Part shown: positions 1-11,502 of the stretch, piece by piece | How positions within the stretch are numbered: position 1 is the first letter of the stretch | Layout of the letters: the number at the start of each line of letters is the position of its first letter | Assembly (NCBI RefSeq): GCF_000213175.1 | Contig: NW_009799103.1 | Span: 1,047,541-1,111,540, forward strand | DNA length: 64,000 nucleotides | DNA from: Neurospora tetrasperma FGSC 2508 | Taxonomy: Eukaryota; Ascomycota; Sordariomycetes; Sordariales; Sordariaceae | Direction: 5' to 3' | Translations under genes and position numbers: made by a program | Notes under the pieces: model-generated | The model's database searches: none | Told to the model about the DNA's origin: nothing | The model's input: only the letters and a program-made list of their open reading frames with translations

Positions 1-483
1 TGTAGAACTTTTACATTGGTAATAGTATCATTACTATTTTAGGATACCCGAGCACATCAATATTGACAGCGAGGAAAAGAGCTCTTGAGAATTACACTAT
101 TGCCACGCATCCTGTGCTTATCATCCGCATCATTGTTTCCTATCACAATTGCACAGTCGAGAGTCTTGGGCCAAGCACTTATAGAATCACTAAGATCTTA
201 AGCGGTGATACCAACAGACCTAAACTCATCTAAGCACCTCTTCGCACTCTGGAGGAGACAAACTTTGAACTGTCCCAGATTTCAAAATGAAACAATCGAA
301 TACCCAGGTACCAATCGGAAATACCTTCACATGAGTTGGAAATCCTATAATTTACATCAGGATCAGCATATTCTAGATGAGGCCAGTCTTTCACATAGAG
401 CGAAATGTAAGACAGAGATATCAAACATTGCCTATGGGAGTTACTTCGAGGTCTCGAGTTAACAAAACAAGCCAATACTAGAC

Positions 484-556
484 TGGCGGCCCATCGGAAA
501 AGGAAAGAAAAAAAAGAAGAAAAGAAAAGAAAAAAAGAAAGAAAAGAAAAAAAGAA
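484..556. repeat. A/G-rich low-complexity tract
   Basis: An almost pure purine run (AAAG/AAAAG units) ends just before GAATTC. It is simple sequence with no coding value. Bases 1-483 hold no gene that I can support. Confidence 0.8.
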
Positions 557-639
557 TTCTACTTTTGAACTTTCGACTCTCGGCGACTTTTAGCTCAGTG
601 ATCAGCGCCAGCGGTCTATTTGCAGCATTTTCCTGTTAA

Positions 640-1590
640 TCACGATGCAAACATTACCCGATTCGAAGTCATGGGAAGGCACAGAATCACATCCGGCTGT
701 CGGACTCCCCCATCGGTATTACTGCCATCTGGGATACCATCCGAATATCCGTTGTTGAAAAGCGCACCATCAGTCAAATCGGCATTGAATTCGTCGGCAT
801 TGTCATTGAGTCCATCATGTGAGTCACCGTGAGTAGAATCGACATTCTCGGAGTTTCTGTGACCAGGCCCTGGCGTCATCAGTCTCGCTATCTCGCGTAA
901 ACGTTGATACCAGAGGCGTCGGTGTGGTGTCGACAGTCTGACGAATGGTGTTGATGGTCCGTTGTTCGCTGCGAAGCCGCTTCACTTCAGTCATCCAGAA
1001 CTGGCTGCGGCATCGGGCAAAACTTGCCGTTCGTCATCTCCGGAGCTTTCTGTGACTTCATGAGACATTTGTTCTTCGTCGCCGTCATTGGCACTGATAC
1101 TGGCACTGGCGCAGACAGCGACCTTGGGCGAAGCCTCTCTTTCATCTCCGGCGATATTCCGATATTTTTCTACTGTCTCAACCTCGGATCCAGAAGCAGA
1201 CTCAATCCCTCTCTGGAAATTTGGCACGGAGAAACAGCTCTCTTGGCCCATGGCGTGTGGGGTACACAGCCCATCCTCATCCTGCTGGTCAACAAGACTG
1301 TAGACCTTCATCTGGCCGTCCAGACCGCTGATAGGAGTCACGGCCATGATCACTCTATAGTCGTTATTGACGGCTATCGTACGGTCTGACAAGGCAACGG
1401 TACCAACAGCGGTACCGCGTTTTTTACTTGTACTTTTCTTGGCGGCGTCGGGAAAGTCGACGGAAGTAAAGTCAACGAGCAATAGGTACTTACTCGGTCT
1501 CTATTTCCGGGTCGCTCTGAGTTTGCTGCTCGTGCTTGTTGTATACAAAGCGACAATCGGGGTTGATGTTAGAAGTCTGATTCAAGTAGT
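640..1590 (-). pseudogene. possible degraded or multi-exon gene, function unknown
   Basis: Several minus-strand stretches look coding (codons ending in C/G, hydrophilic D/E/S/T-rich protein) but lie in different frames. The first (about 1494-1590) reads NINPDCRFVYNKHEQQ and ends at a good donor, GA|GTAAGT. The second (991 to about 1440) carries a D/E/S-rich tail ending DAAASSG-stop. A third frame opens over that stop as MTEVKRLRSEQRTINTIRQT, and a fourth (640 to about 880) is N/D/G-rich. The pieces could be exons of one gene with small introns or a gene broken by indels; I could not join them with convincing splice sites past the first donor. No family is recognised. It is at the window edge but does not run off it. 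Confidence 0.3.
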
Positions 1591-2694
1591 TGGTTGGGGT
1601 TAACAGAAAGATGGCAACAAAACGGCCTGATACGCAGTGAAGGCGCAAGCCAGAGTAAAGGGCTTAAAGCGGAAGGCACTAGGGGCACTCTATTTGACCG
1701 TCGTGAAAGCTGAATATTCTGACAATTCCACCTACCACTAGGTCAGTCAGATCTGACAGCAACATGATTGGTAAATACCTAGCCCAAGGTCAGAACTGAA
1801 GGTACCCATAGATACAAATCAAACTCAATACCACACTGCAAATGCGAGGATGATGTATATTCGATCAACATGGTATTACCAGAGTCTCAGTCAACGTGGC
1901 CACAGCAAAGCGATACTATCATACCTTCGATCATGACTGTAGCTCACAACTGAAGTCCAACACAGGTCACAAACGCAGTTCCAATACCAACACCACTTCC
2001 CAGCCATCTGGGCCATAGATCCAACGAACACCCCGCATCACTCATACCAAGCTGCATAGACCAGTGACTATTTGCAGCCGGGTGTTCGTCTCCTCTAACG
2101 AAGTAAAGTATTGAAGTAGGTCGAACCTAAAACCCAATTGACAGTTCAAGGGTTGATACCAGATAATGTCAAAGCAATGTTCAAGAGAGACGCAGTGGGC
2201 CATCGAGAGGAGAGACTGCACCTTTGCAGGCAGGCATCGCCTGTCCATCTGTCTATGCTATTGCTGAGTGTATCCAATCAAAATTGACCGTTTTGACGAA
2301 AGGGGCAGTTGGAGCGTGCACTTGGACATGGTACCCTGGTACCCCACCCTGAATATTTCATCCAGAGATAGCTTCGGTTTTTCCCTGGACTTTGAAATTG
2401 AACCCTTTTTCTTCAGACGTAGGTCGAAATCGTCTAGAAGTTGGCTATTCTCTCCTATACAACGAGACACTGTAGGTCTGTTCAATGTCGACGATAGGGT
2501 ACGACTTTCACTTTGTTGCTCCTCGAGCCTCCTTGTTGTGAGTGATAGACTGACAGGAGCAGAATCACCATGCGCAATAAACAAGACGAGCAATCGCAAG
2601 CTTTACTATCATTAACTATCATTATCCAAAGCCTTCATTTAATATCTCGTTATCTCGTCACAAAAGCAGCAACTGCTACACGAGTTCTGCTGAT
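1591..2694. other. intergenic, no supported gene
   Basis: Overlapping short ORFs on both strands (2258-2615) look like chance frames. This stretch lies downstream of the amine oxidase and probably contains its 3' end. Confidence 0.5.
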
Positions 2695-5218
2695 CTAAAC
2701 GATGGAGCCGGTTTGGAACCATGGGTTGTTAGGATCATAGGGGAACTTCCTCACCACGATATCACCAGTGTAGCCCCACAGATCCGCCTTCACCGGCTCG
2801 AACACCAGCTTGCAAGTTCCATTGTAATCCTCGGCCTTGGTCTTTTGTCCAAATGTCTGGACCTCGCTGGTCTTGCCATCCGAGTAATTGATGCGGACCT
2901 GGTTGACCGTCTTGCGACTCTCGTCTCCCTCAAAGTAGTTGCTGGGCATGAAATGCACACCAGCGTGCGCCGTGGTCATGACTGTGTTGGGTAGATCGCC
3001 CGTGTGGGGGAGGTGGTGCATACCCAGATTGAGCCACAGGACGAGATCCTCTTTCCGGAGGCTGTCGCCGTCAAAGAACTTGGAAAAGTCAATCGGTGGG
3101 TCGTGCACGTCCTGGCTGTTATAAGGATGCGCCGCCTTCGGCTCTGTATCTTTGTACTTGGTAATCTGGATGTCGTACTCAGCCCAGCGGCCAGCGTTGG
3201 CGAGGTTGGTAGAGTTGAGCACGGTCAAGTGGACAGTTCCAGTAGATGGGAGAACACGGTAACCCCGGAATTCGCCGTGCTTGTTCCTGACGTCCTCATT
3301 GACAACGATGACTTGTGTGGCTTGGTTAGGAGCCCAGTTGAACCGGCCTTCGTCCTCGCTTTCGACAAACGACCTCTCCAAGTGCATGGTATTCCTGGCC
3401 TTACCCTTGGACCAGGGGTATGTAACGGTAGTGGGCGCCATAGTCACCAGCTCCACAGAATTGTTTGTGCCGAGGATGTCAAAATCAGCCTTGAAGTTAA
3501 GCACGTGGTCGTGCATGCTGCCAGAAAGGTTGTCATGGATCCTGAAGCCATACTCTTCGTTTCCGGCGAAGTAGGCGGACTGGATATAACCCGAGGCGCG
3601 GACCTCGACAGAGATGGTGCCGTCAAGGAAGAACGAGTAGCTGAAAGAGTAATCGTAGTTGCCAACGGTAGAGACAAAACGAACAACGAAGTAAGTGTTC
3701 TTGGTGACCGATGTGTAACGATTGGTGGTGTGGCGCTGGATCGGGAAGTCAGAGATAAACTCAAACATGCAGATGCTGTTGATGTGCGTGTGGGTGGTCT
3801 CCGAGACATAGAAGGAGGAGTTCAGGTAGGTGGCGTGCGTGGGGCAGTCGTAGCCCTGGACAAGCTCGAAGGCGTAGGGGCCAAAGCCGTAAAAGGTGTC
3901 AAGATAGGCAATGCCGGAGTTCAACGGGTCGTTACCGGCATAGTGAGCCAATGCCTCCTGCAAACCAAGCTCGTACAGAATCCTTTGACCCTTGTAGCGA
4001 ATATCGTACAAGGCCATGCCAGTATCTCTGGTGAAGCCGATGTAGAAGCTGAAGTCCATCCACTCAACGTACTTTTGCTCGTGGTCGACGCCGTATCTCG
4101 CGCCGGCCGGGGCAACGATCGTTGGGGGGTGGTTGTAATCCAGAGGAGGAACATCTCCGTTATGATCAGTGGCTGACCAGGCGCCAGGGACATTAGGGCC
4201 GTTCTTCTTGAAGCAAGAGCTCCAGTACGCTTCACGGAACTCTTCGGTGGTGGCATAAAAGGTGCCGTTGTAGAGCCATCCTTCGAGCGACCACTTGCTA
4301 GGGTCACGGCCGGTGATGTCGGACACAAAGTAAAGACCCAGGGGCAGCAGGGTTTCGGCATCAAAGACATCGCCAGAAAGAGCCCAAAAGCCATCCCAAC
4401 GGATGACCCTGCCATCATCCTGCCACAAGGGGTCGATGCCCCAGATGTCGAGGGTATCGTTTTCCAGACCCAAGGCCGTGCCGTTCCATAGATCGAGAGT
4501 GATATCGGCAATAGAGGCGCTAATCTTCCAGATCCATTCTTCGTATACAATGTCTTCGTCCGCATCGAGGTTACGGACCTTTCCGTCACCGCTGGGCTTG
4601 TTGTAGGGAAAAGTAAGGGGCGCCCACGATACGGTTGTGTTGTCTAGAGGGAGAGGACCGACGAGGATGTCGGCGTAGAAGGGGTTCTCCGTCGCGCGGT
4701 TGTTCAACAGGACGTGGGCGTACTTGGTAGGGGCCGGCGCATCGCCGTCAATGAAGGCAAGGGCATCGGTCTTGTTTGGCCACATGGCCTCAACAAGTTG
4801 TCTATGGGTAGTTAGCATTTGCAAAGAGCTCCTGTCGAGTGTCTTGGACTCACATCGTGTTATCCCATGGCCCAGCCTCCTCGGTGACAGTCAGATTGAA
4901 TTGTTCCTGCGCAAAGAGCCAGTCTACCACTGATGAAATCTCTTCGCCTGTTAGCTGTCCCCAGATGTTGGGCTTGGGAGCAGTGATGGGCTTTGCGAGG
5001 ACATCGGCGCAAGGGACTTCTTCGGTTCGTCGAGTGTGGCTCTGGCCCTCGATGGCACGTTTGATGTGATTTGACATCTTCTTGCGAGCAGGGCCTTTTC
5101 GTACCCAGTCGGCTTTGGGTTCGGGGCTGGGTCGAGCGGCAACATCGTAGGCGAGGGAGCTCAGTACCAAAACTGAGGCCACAATGGCTCGGGGGCTAAG
5201 AGCGTTGAGGAAACCCAT
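2695..5218 (-). CDS. secreted copper amine oxidase (primary-amine oxidase)
   Basis: Oxidatively deaminates primary amines to aldehyde, H2O2 and ammonia using copper and a self-made topaquinone cofactor (family knowledge). Two exons: 5218-4854 and 4801-2695. The 52-nt intron (4802-4853) starts GTGAGT and ends with a GCTAAC branch region and CCATAG. The joined frame gives 823 residues, the size expected for a fungal enzyme with its N-terminal domains. Visible in it: a hydrophobic signal peptide (residues about 1-28, ending AARP); the catalytic-base region YLDTFYGFG (Asp near 423); the cofactor motif VGNYDY (precursor Tyr near 504); the copper-ligand pair HDH near 552-554; and a third-ligand candidate in GMHHLPHTGD near 718. 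All catalytic positions look intact. Several NxS/T sites fit a secreted glycoprotein. A role in nitrogen scavenging from amines is inference. Confidence 0.93.
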
Positions 5219-7029
5219 TGTTGCCTGGTGAGCACAACTCGGGGGCAGAGACTGGTGATGAAGCAGTTGCTGATGTCCTCACATCGAGTCTGTGGGAGGC
5301 ATCGCCAACTTATATTATCCCCAGGCATGATCAACAGGTACCTTCTCATGTTGCCGTTCCTGGCCCAGGTAGCGAAATATGTGAGATGGTCATTGGAGAT
5401 TGCTGTACGTCATGGTCTTTCCAACACTGACCGATTCGTCTACCAATCTTTTGAGAAACTGAGAGTAAAATCAGATATGCATAGGCCGCGAACGTCTTAT
5501 CGTAGGATCGAAAGAATCAGCTGCTGTACCATGAAAAGTAGTGTCCGGGGTGTGGATGATTGACCTGCAGGTCGAGGTGGTGTTGTATCGGACAGGGTCT
5601 GTCTTGTTAGCCACTCTCGGTCTTTAGGTACTTCTTGGGACCCCTAGGTAGCATTGTCGTTCTCCCGGTTGCCGTACTTCTATTCCCATTTAGGTTATGA
5701 AGATCCGGGGTTGTTGGAGAAGCCATGCTCGAGGTCAGCACAACGCCGTTATCGCGGGCTTTCGAGTGCTTGAGGTCGGCTGTACTGATTGAGAGGGACT
5801 AGCGACTCCAAGACCGTTGTCATGAACTCTAGATGTCACAAGATGGACACAGCGCGAACTTTGCGAGACGAAAATAATGGGAATCCGAGTTTGATTCTGC
5901 GACGCTTTCAGAGAAGCGGTAATATTAAACTGAGATGTTTGTCCAGTCTCAAATTCCCAATTCTCAAAGAAGATGCCGGCCGGGGCGGCTTATCGTCCAC
6001 TGATTGTAGAGTAGCAACGGCTTTGTGGTGTCGGGTAGTTCGCCGAGCTGCAGTGCGTGTGCCTGCCGCTCAGCCGCTCCACTAGACTAGCCCGTGATAG
6101 TGCGGGGTCGATGTGCCAAGCCCAGGCCCCCATGGTTTGGTCTTTCCCTAGGTCTTTCTGTGTCTGAGCGCCGAGTGAGCCCCCCCAGGCCTCGTCATCG
6201 ACGGCAGTCCCCACGAACAACAACAATAAGAACAAATCATTTACTTGATCCTCACTGAAGATTCCCGAGCACAATATGAGCGTCCTGACGATTCCATGTT
6301 TGACCTCCAGATCAATATCATTCCCACATGCCAAGAGGAGGATGCTGCGGCACTGCCAAGATCTGCCTCCAATCCCGTCCCAAAACGCCAACTTCAGTGA
6401 TCCTTATCTCTGCCCTGACTGCTGCTCTGCTCACCACGCTTTTCTTTGCCGATAACGGCTCGGTGGGCGACAGATCTTTCCTTTCCTTTCACAGCCCACA
6501 TTCCACTCAACTCTACACTACCTACCTGAACAGGTAGAAACTATTTTATGTACCTCGGCGACCAACAGGTTTGTTGGGATGGGGATCCCTTACCTGCTGC
6601 CTATCTCATCATCAGCCACCAACACCGGCATGGAGGTTAGTGGATCACTTCCCCCAATCAGGTCAAGCTTTGCCTGATTGTTGTTTTCAATACATACAGA
6701 TATCAAGCATTTATCAAGTGCTGTGATGTAATTCAGAGAAATTCAATTTCCAACTACCTTGCTCCCATCAAGTTCGTTCTATCGTCCTGCCCGTTTCCTG
6801 CGGACAGTGGCCAGCCCCCGCCCAGACCCCAGACGATGTACCTATATTGGCGTATTGTGTAAGTGACGTGCCAAAACCCTAACCCTCCCTCATATCTCCC
6901 ACCCGGAGCCTAACCACCAAGACACAACTCTTCCCTCCATATTCAAGCCATACTGACCGTCGTGTGGCGAAGAATAGGAAGTAAATATTTTCTGGTCATG
7001 ATCCTATTCGAGTGACCATTCTTCCCCCA
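5219..7029. other. intergenic: upstream of amine oxidase
   Basis: This 1.8-kb stretch lies between the start of the amine oxidase and the end of the next minus-strand gene. It should contain the amine oxidase promoter. Short frames here (for example 5990-6391 minus) lack codon bias and known motifs. ACCCTAACCCT near 6877-6887 is only a chance telomere-like string. Confidence 0.5.
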
Positions 7030-8022
7030 TTAGAACCTACCCCACGGCACCTCCAGCGCGCCGTCCTCCATGCCTGTAATGACTTGAATCCGCTTCGAGT
7101 CGGCAAACCGAAAGTACACCGTCCACGACTTCCTAACACCCGGCCAAGTGTCCTTCTTCCAAAACGCGTTCGTCATGCGGATCTGTCCCCTTCTCCCCTC
7201 GAAGAACTTGGCAAGTTCCTGCAACACCCACGGCGTCTCGATGCTTTCCGGCCCGTACAACGCCGCCAAGATCTCCACTGAGCCGTTGTAGGGAAGTCCC
7301 GTCCGCCACGGCCGGTGGATGGTTTGCACAAAATCCGATGTTCTGTCCACGGCTTCTTGCTCGGCTAAGGCGTGCTTGTCGGCCCAGATACTGACGACGG
7401 CGGTATGCTCGGGAATGTTGAGTAGATGCACTTCTCCGTTGTTGTTCAACCCCTCGAGTTGGTAGAGCACTGTCAATGTTTTGACGGCACCGTAAGCTGG
7501 ATCGGGCGTCAACACGTTGTAGAGATTGTACATGTCGAAGGTGACTCTATCGTCGGATGCCACCATGGCCCGAATGTCGTCTGTGACACTGACGCCACCC
7601 CAGGTAGCACCGATAATAATCAGCCGAGGCGGCTGGTTGGGGAGATGGGGGAACATGTTGTCATGATGTTCTGCTCCTTGGTAGGCTTGGCTGAGGCCTA
7701 CGTCACTACTGCCCATATAGATATCGGTCTTTGAGTATTCAGAACTTTGGCCCTTGTCGTCGCTGCTAATGTTCTCCCAGTTTTTCAGCAGCGTCATGGT
7801 CGGCGTCGGAGAGGATGTTGGTGGTATCTCGAAGGATGTGACCAAAACATGGCGTGCAAGAATTACAAAGAGCAAGATAAGCCAAATTCCAATTAAGACG
7901 AACAAGCGGGTGAGGTCAAGTGTCTCCCGGATTCGCTGACGGCCAGACAGCGGTGGCCTCTGGGACGGCGCTGGCCTCGAGCGGACATGTTTGGACACGG
8001 TCATGGCAAGGGTCTTCGTCAA
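7030..8022 (-). CDS. single-pass membrane protein with two tandem related modules
   Basis: 330 residues in one exon. A basic N-terminus (residues 1-37) precedes one strong transmembrane helix (about 38-60), so a type II or tail-out topology is likely. After a Ser/Pro/Asp-rich linker come two segments that resemble each other: about 133-212, with IIIGATWGG, then DPAYGAVKTLTVLYQ, and about 248-327, with EILAALYGP, then DTWPGVRKSWTVYFRF and a final LEVPW. The shared pattern (hydrophobic-A-x-aromatic-G at the start, then a Gly followed by (V/R)K(T/S)(L/W)TV(L/Y)(Y/F)) resembles from memory the DUF3395/DnaJ-C11 C-terminal type of beta module; this is unverified. No J domain is present. Function unknown. 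The next gene upstream is divergent, about 1.2 kb away. Confidence 0.75.
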   Translation of the reverse strand: MTKTLAMTVSKHVRSRPAPSQRPPLSGRQRIRETLDLTRLFVLIGIWLILLFVILARHVLVTSFEIPPTSSPTPTMTLLKNWENISSDDKGQSSEYSKTDIYMGSSDVGLSQAYQGAEHHDNMFPHLPNQPPRLIIIGATWGGVSVTDDIRAMVASDDRVTFDMYNLYNVLTPDPAYGAVKTLTVLYQLEGLNNNGEVHLLNIPEHTAVVSIWADKHALAEQEAVDRTSDFVQTIHRPWRTGLPYNGSVEILAALYGPESIETPWVLQELAKFFEGRRGQIRMTNAFWKKDTWPGVRKSWTVYFRFADSKRIQVITGMEDGALEVPWGRF

Positions 8023-9261
8023 CGTTACACCGGCTGCTGATTGGTGTCAGCGAATTCTTCTTGGCTTGATGGACGTTGGCGAATGATGACCAGCGGCTTC
8101 TGGGGCTGGTTTCCCGCCCAAGGAGGAATTAAGACATCAGAAAGATCCAAGAGGTATGTCTTCTGCCCGTGAATAATCCAAGCCCCAGGATTGGTGCCCG
8201 CCTAGGTCAACATGTGCAGTCGTGTCCAGTAGTCTGGCAGGCATGACAGGATTTCTTTCACTTTGCTCGGAAATATGCAGTACATGCAGGTTATGAACAG
8301 GTCATTGGGGCTCTCGAGTCCCCCGGACGATCAAGTTCTGTCCTACACGACCGCTGTTAACCTTCCATGTTTGCTGATGAGAGATACCGGACCTTTTGCC
8401 CATTTATTTCTGCTCCTGCATCTCTAGACTAGGACCCTGTTTACCGGCCCCAAATCTTCTCAACAGGCAACCCGGAGGAATCCAGGAATAGATGCCTTTT
8501 TGGCATTATTCGACAAGGTTTTTAGGCTGAACTTGATGGCTCGCGGGCTTGATTATCTGGGCGACTCTTAATACCAAAGACCAATTCACCTCACTATCCT
8601 CTTCCATCCAATGCTATCTCGTTCTTCTCTGTTTTCATGGCTTCCTGTGTCTGCTAAAAATCTCTGCGCATACTTGAGAAGCTCGGGTATATAACGTGTA
8701 TCACCTCGAGTCTTCGGTGCCGTGTTCATCGACGGATGTTCCGCCAAGTTATGATATCACACGGGTATCCACTGTCGATGATACAACGTCCCCGAGTACA
8801 TCGGCAAGATGACAAGCGATTAGCGAACAAATCTGCAGTGATGCATGTTCAGCACCATCTGGACGGAACTACAGAATATCGTACTATCTATGACAACTGA
8901 TATCAAGGAATCCAGCTACCAGAATCGACAAAGGACCGCACAATAACTGGAAGGTGGCAGCAAACGTGTCTGTGATACAGCTAACGCGGCCACGACTTTT
9001 TGACAGCTCGTGTATCGTTTCACCCATCATGTGCCGGTTACACCCTTCGCCTTCATGGTCTTATGTCCGGAAGTAGCAAAATGAAACAATAGCATGCATG
9101 AGAAGGTATTAGACGTGTGCTGTCTCCTAAGATGCGGAAAACCGTCTGGTTCACTCGAGCTTTACCGGTTAGCAGTGGGAGTTGAGCTCAGATTTAGCTT
9201 CGACGTCTACAGGATAATCCCGGCCTATCAGTACCTACCATCACTTCTAACAAGCGTCGAA
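8023..9261. promoter_or_regulatory. divergent intergenic region
   Basis: This 1.24-kb stretch separates the starts of a minus-strand gene and a plus-strand gene, so both promoters must lie here. I see no clear TATA element or repeated operator-like site. Confidence 0.4.
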
Positions 9262-10089
9262 ATGGTTCTGCGATCGTTCAGCACAGCCCTCTTCCCCCTC
9301 TTTCTCCTTTCAGAGGTCTCTCTAGGATTATTGGCAGGATCACCCAGACATAAGCATGAGATCCGTGACATTCCCAGCGCCCTAACCAGCACTCAGATCG
9401 AGAATGAAACCACACAATACTACTATACCGATTCCTACTCCTCCCTCCCACCATTCTGGCCACCACGACCAACACCACACAGCTCAACGACGACGACGAC
9501 ATCAACAGAATCAAATCCATACCCTCAGACAGATTCCTACACTCCCAGCAGCTGGAACTTCAGCACACCTAGCACCACTTGGAATTGGACCAGCTACTCC
9601 GACACGTCCACCACTGCGCCCTCGAACTTCACGACACCTACTACCACTTGGAACTTTACGGTCCCCTATACTACCTGGTCAAGCTACTCAGACACCTGGG
9701 GAGACCATAACACCTACCCAACACCCAGCAGTCCTGTCACAGATAAGACCACGACCATCTTCGTGATCAAGACCCTCACTTCCTTCACCACCACCGTCGT
9801 GTCCAGGACTGTCAAGCGGTCGACAAAGGAGCCAATCATAACATCCAAGTCTTTTACATTCAAGACCACCCCGTTTGCCAACCTGACAACATTTACCTCC
9901 CCCAAGTGGACGACGGTGCCCATTGCTTCGCTGACGGGAACGCCGTTTTGTTCGAACGCGGCAGACCCGCAAAATGGAGTTGGAAATCATTGTGTGTGTG
10001 AGAATGGGGAGACGGTGGGTGTGATTCCTTTTAGTAAGGGGTCGAATGCTAGTGATTATCAGCCTTGTGCATATACTACTGTTGGGTAG
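9262..10089 (+). CDS. secreted Ser/Thr-rich cell-surface protein
   Basis: 275 residues. An upstream in-frame ATG exists at 9094, but the ATG at 9262 is followed at once by a good signal peptide (MVLRSFSTALFPLFLLSE), so I start there. The mature protein is dominated by Ser, Thr, Pro and aromatic residues, with a loose repeat around TPxTTWNxTxxYxTWSSYSDT (about residues 95-150). This fits a heavily O-glycosylated wall or matrix protein. The C-terminal 50 residues are different: a compact four-Cys module (FCSNAADPQNGVGNHCVCEN, then PCAYT near the end) of a kind seen at the C-terminus of many sordariomycete surface proteins (recall, unverified). There is no obvious GPI signal. The specific role is unknown. 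Confidence 0.75.
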   Translation: MVLRSFSTALFPLFLLSEVSLGLLAGSPRHKHEIRDIPSALTSTQIENETTQYYYTDSYSSLPPFWPPRPTPHSSTTTTTSTESNPYPQTDSYTPSSWNFSTPSTTWNWTSYSDTSTTAPSNFTTPTTTWNFTVPYTTWSSYSDTWGDHNTYPTPSSPVTDKTTTIFVIKTLTSFTTTVVSRTVKRSTKEPIITSKSFTFKTTPFANLTTFTSPKWTTVPIASLTGTPFCSNAADPQNGVGNHCVCENGETVGVIPFSKGSNASDYQPCAYTTVG

Positions 10090-10192
10090 AGGATGAAAGA
10101 GGCCGGTGACGGGAGTGATGGTTGGGACATTGCGACGGGAAAAAGTCCGGATTGAAGCTATAGGATGTGAGTTTTAGGAAGTTCTTCAACAA

Positions 10193-10264
10193 GGTCCGCT
10201 GGCTCAATGGCAGAGCGTCTGACTACGAATCAGGAGGTTCCAGGTTCGACCCCTGGGTGGATCG
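10193..10264 (+). tRNA. tRNA-Arg(ACG)
   Basis: A 72-nt cloverleaf. Acceptor GGTCCGC pairs with GTGGATC (two G-U pairs). The D arm is GGCTCAATGGCAGAGC. The anticodon stem TCTGA/TCAGG closes the loop CTACGAA, giving anticodon ACG. The T arm is CCAGG-TTCGACC-CCTGG. There is no intron. A T-rich run follows at about 10268, the expected RNA polymerase III terminator. Confidence 0.95.
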
Positions 10265-10629
10265 AGTTATTTTTTCTTTTGCTTTTTTCTTTCCCCTTCC
10301 CTTATACTTCCATCATCACCACAGTACAACCACATCAATCTTCGTTGAGACCATCTATTCTTTTGCTTGAACTTGCGGCAGAGCATTCAATCATGACTGT
10401 GACACCCAAACGTCGTACACACCACCGTCAGCCCTCCGTTCGAATAAAGTGCCGATAGTGGAGCAACCGTCCTCTTCAAAACCCACTTTTCAGATACTGT
10501 CATCATCATCTTTGACATGCAGCTTGCACACGCAGTACTGTAGTGTACTGTACGGGCATGCACTTGAACCAGGCACTGTGAAATAAGAATTCGGTCCTTC
10601 AAAATGACGGTCGGAGCCTCATCTCAACT
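10265..10629. other. intergenic, no supported gene
   Basis: Starts with the pol III T-tract of tRNA-Arg (TTATTTTTTCTTTTGCTTTTTTC). The remainder is the 3' flank of the minus-strand hydroxylase gene. Confidence 0.5.
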
Positions 10630-11502
10630 CTACTTCAAAATCACCCCCGAATCCCTTCTTCCCAGCTTCTCCACTACTTTCCCCGCACCCGCTCCCTCGC
10701 GTGCTCTTCGTTCCCTCTCCTCCTTCTCCTCCCTCCTTCTCCTCTTTCTACTCCTCAAATCCGTCCCATGCAGCTTATCCATCAACCCCGGAATCGCACC
10801 AAGCTCCACATTGAACAGTTCATGATGGGCATCATGATCCCTCGCCATTTCCAGCACCCCAAACAATTTGAAATCGTACCCGCTATGCACCGTCGCCGTC
10901 TCCACCAGCATGATAGCTAAATAAGTCCAAAACGTCAGGATATGCACACCCAACACCATCGCGGGGATCGCAATCGGTAAGGTGTTGGCAAAGATGTGTT
11001 CGATGGGGTGCGCGTATTGAGCGGATAAAGCCGTGGGCGCAGTGAACTCGTGATGCTTCTTGTGAATCATCTTGTAGAAGCGCGGGGTGTGGAGGAGCCG
11101 GTGGATGTAATAGAAGATGGATTCGCGGGCCATGATGCACAAGGGAATCTGCCAGGCCATTTCGCTCCAGAAGTCAGGCGGGGAGGCAGAGATGTGAAAC
11201 CGGGAGCCCTGGCCGGAGCGGATGGCAAGGGTGGTGAGGGCTAACGAAGACAAGATGTTGAAGCATTGGTTGCGCAGGACGATGAGGGCGCAGTGGCGGA
11301 TTTCGGCGGCAGATGGTTGTTTGAAAGGCGGTTGGATTTTGTGGCGCGCGGAGAAGGAGGGGAAGAGGGGGTCGAGGAAGGTGTATGATACCGCGGGGAT
11401 CCAGAAGAAGAGGAGTTGGGTTAGGAGAGTGCCCCAGAATTCGATCTGGTATGGAGAGTAGGTTTGGACAAGGTGAGTCCAGAGGGCAAGAGGGGAGCCC
11501 AT
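10630..11502 (-). CDS. fatty acid hydroxylase / sterol desaturase family protein
   Basis: 290 residues, one exon. An integral ER-type membrane di-iron enzyme of the superfamily that hydroxylates or desaturates sterols and lipids (family knowledge). The histidine clusters that bind the iron pair are present and in order: HRLLH (HX3H, about residue 134), HKKHH (HX2HH, about 147) and HDAHH (HX2HH, about 223), with another His in YAHPIEH. Hydrophobic helices sit near residues 25-45, 75-92, 113-128 and 174-205. The C-terminus after about 250 is a very charged Arg/Glu/Lys run ([16 protein letters not shown]), not part of the catalytic fold. The substrate cannot be told from sequence: C-5 desaturase, C-4 methyl oxidase and other hydroxylases share these motifs. 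Confidence 0.88.
   Translation of the reverse strand: MGSPLALWTHLVQTYSPYQIEFWGTLLTQLLFFWIPAVSYTFLDPLFPSFSARHKIQPPFKQPSAAEIRHCALIVLRNQCFNILSSLALTTLAIRSGQGSRFHISASPPDFWSEMAWQIPLCIMARESIFYYIHRLLHTPRFYKMIHKKHHEFTAPTALSAQYAHPIEHIFANTLPIAIPAMVLGVHILTFWTYLAIMLVETATVHSGYDFKLFGVLEMARDHDAHHELFNVELGAIPGLMDKLHGTDLRSRKRRRREEKEERERRAREGAGAGKVVEKLGRRDSGVILK

Noticed and set aside
2258-2615. Overlapping 113- and 115-codon frames on both strands
   Set aside because: Mutual antisense with no bias on either strand; likely the 3' flank of the amine oxidase.
3004-4176. 390-codon plus-strand open frame
   Set aside because: Antisense shadow of the amine oxidase, whose catalytic motifs are on the minus strand.
6877-6890. 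ACCCTAACCCT telomere-like string
   Set aside because: Only two units; no array.
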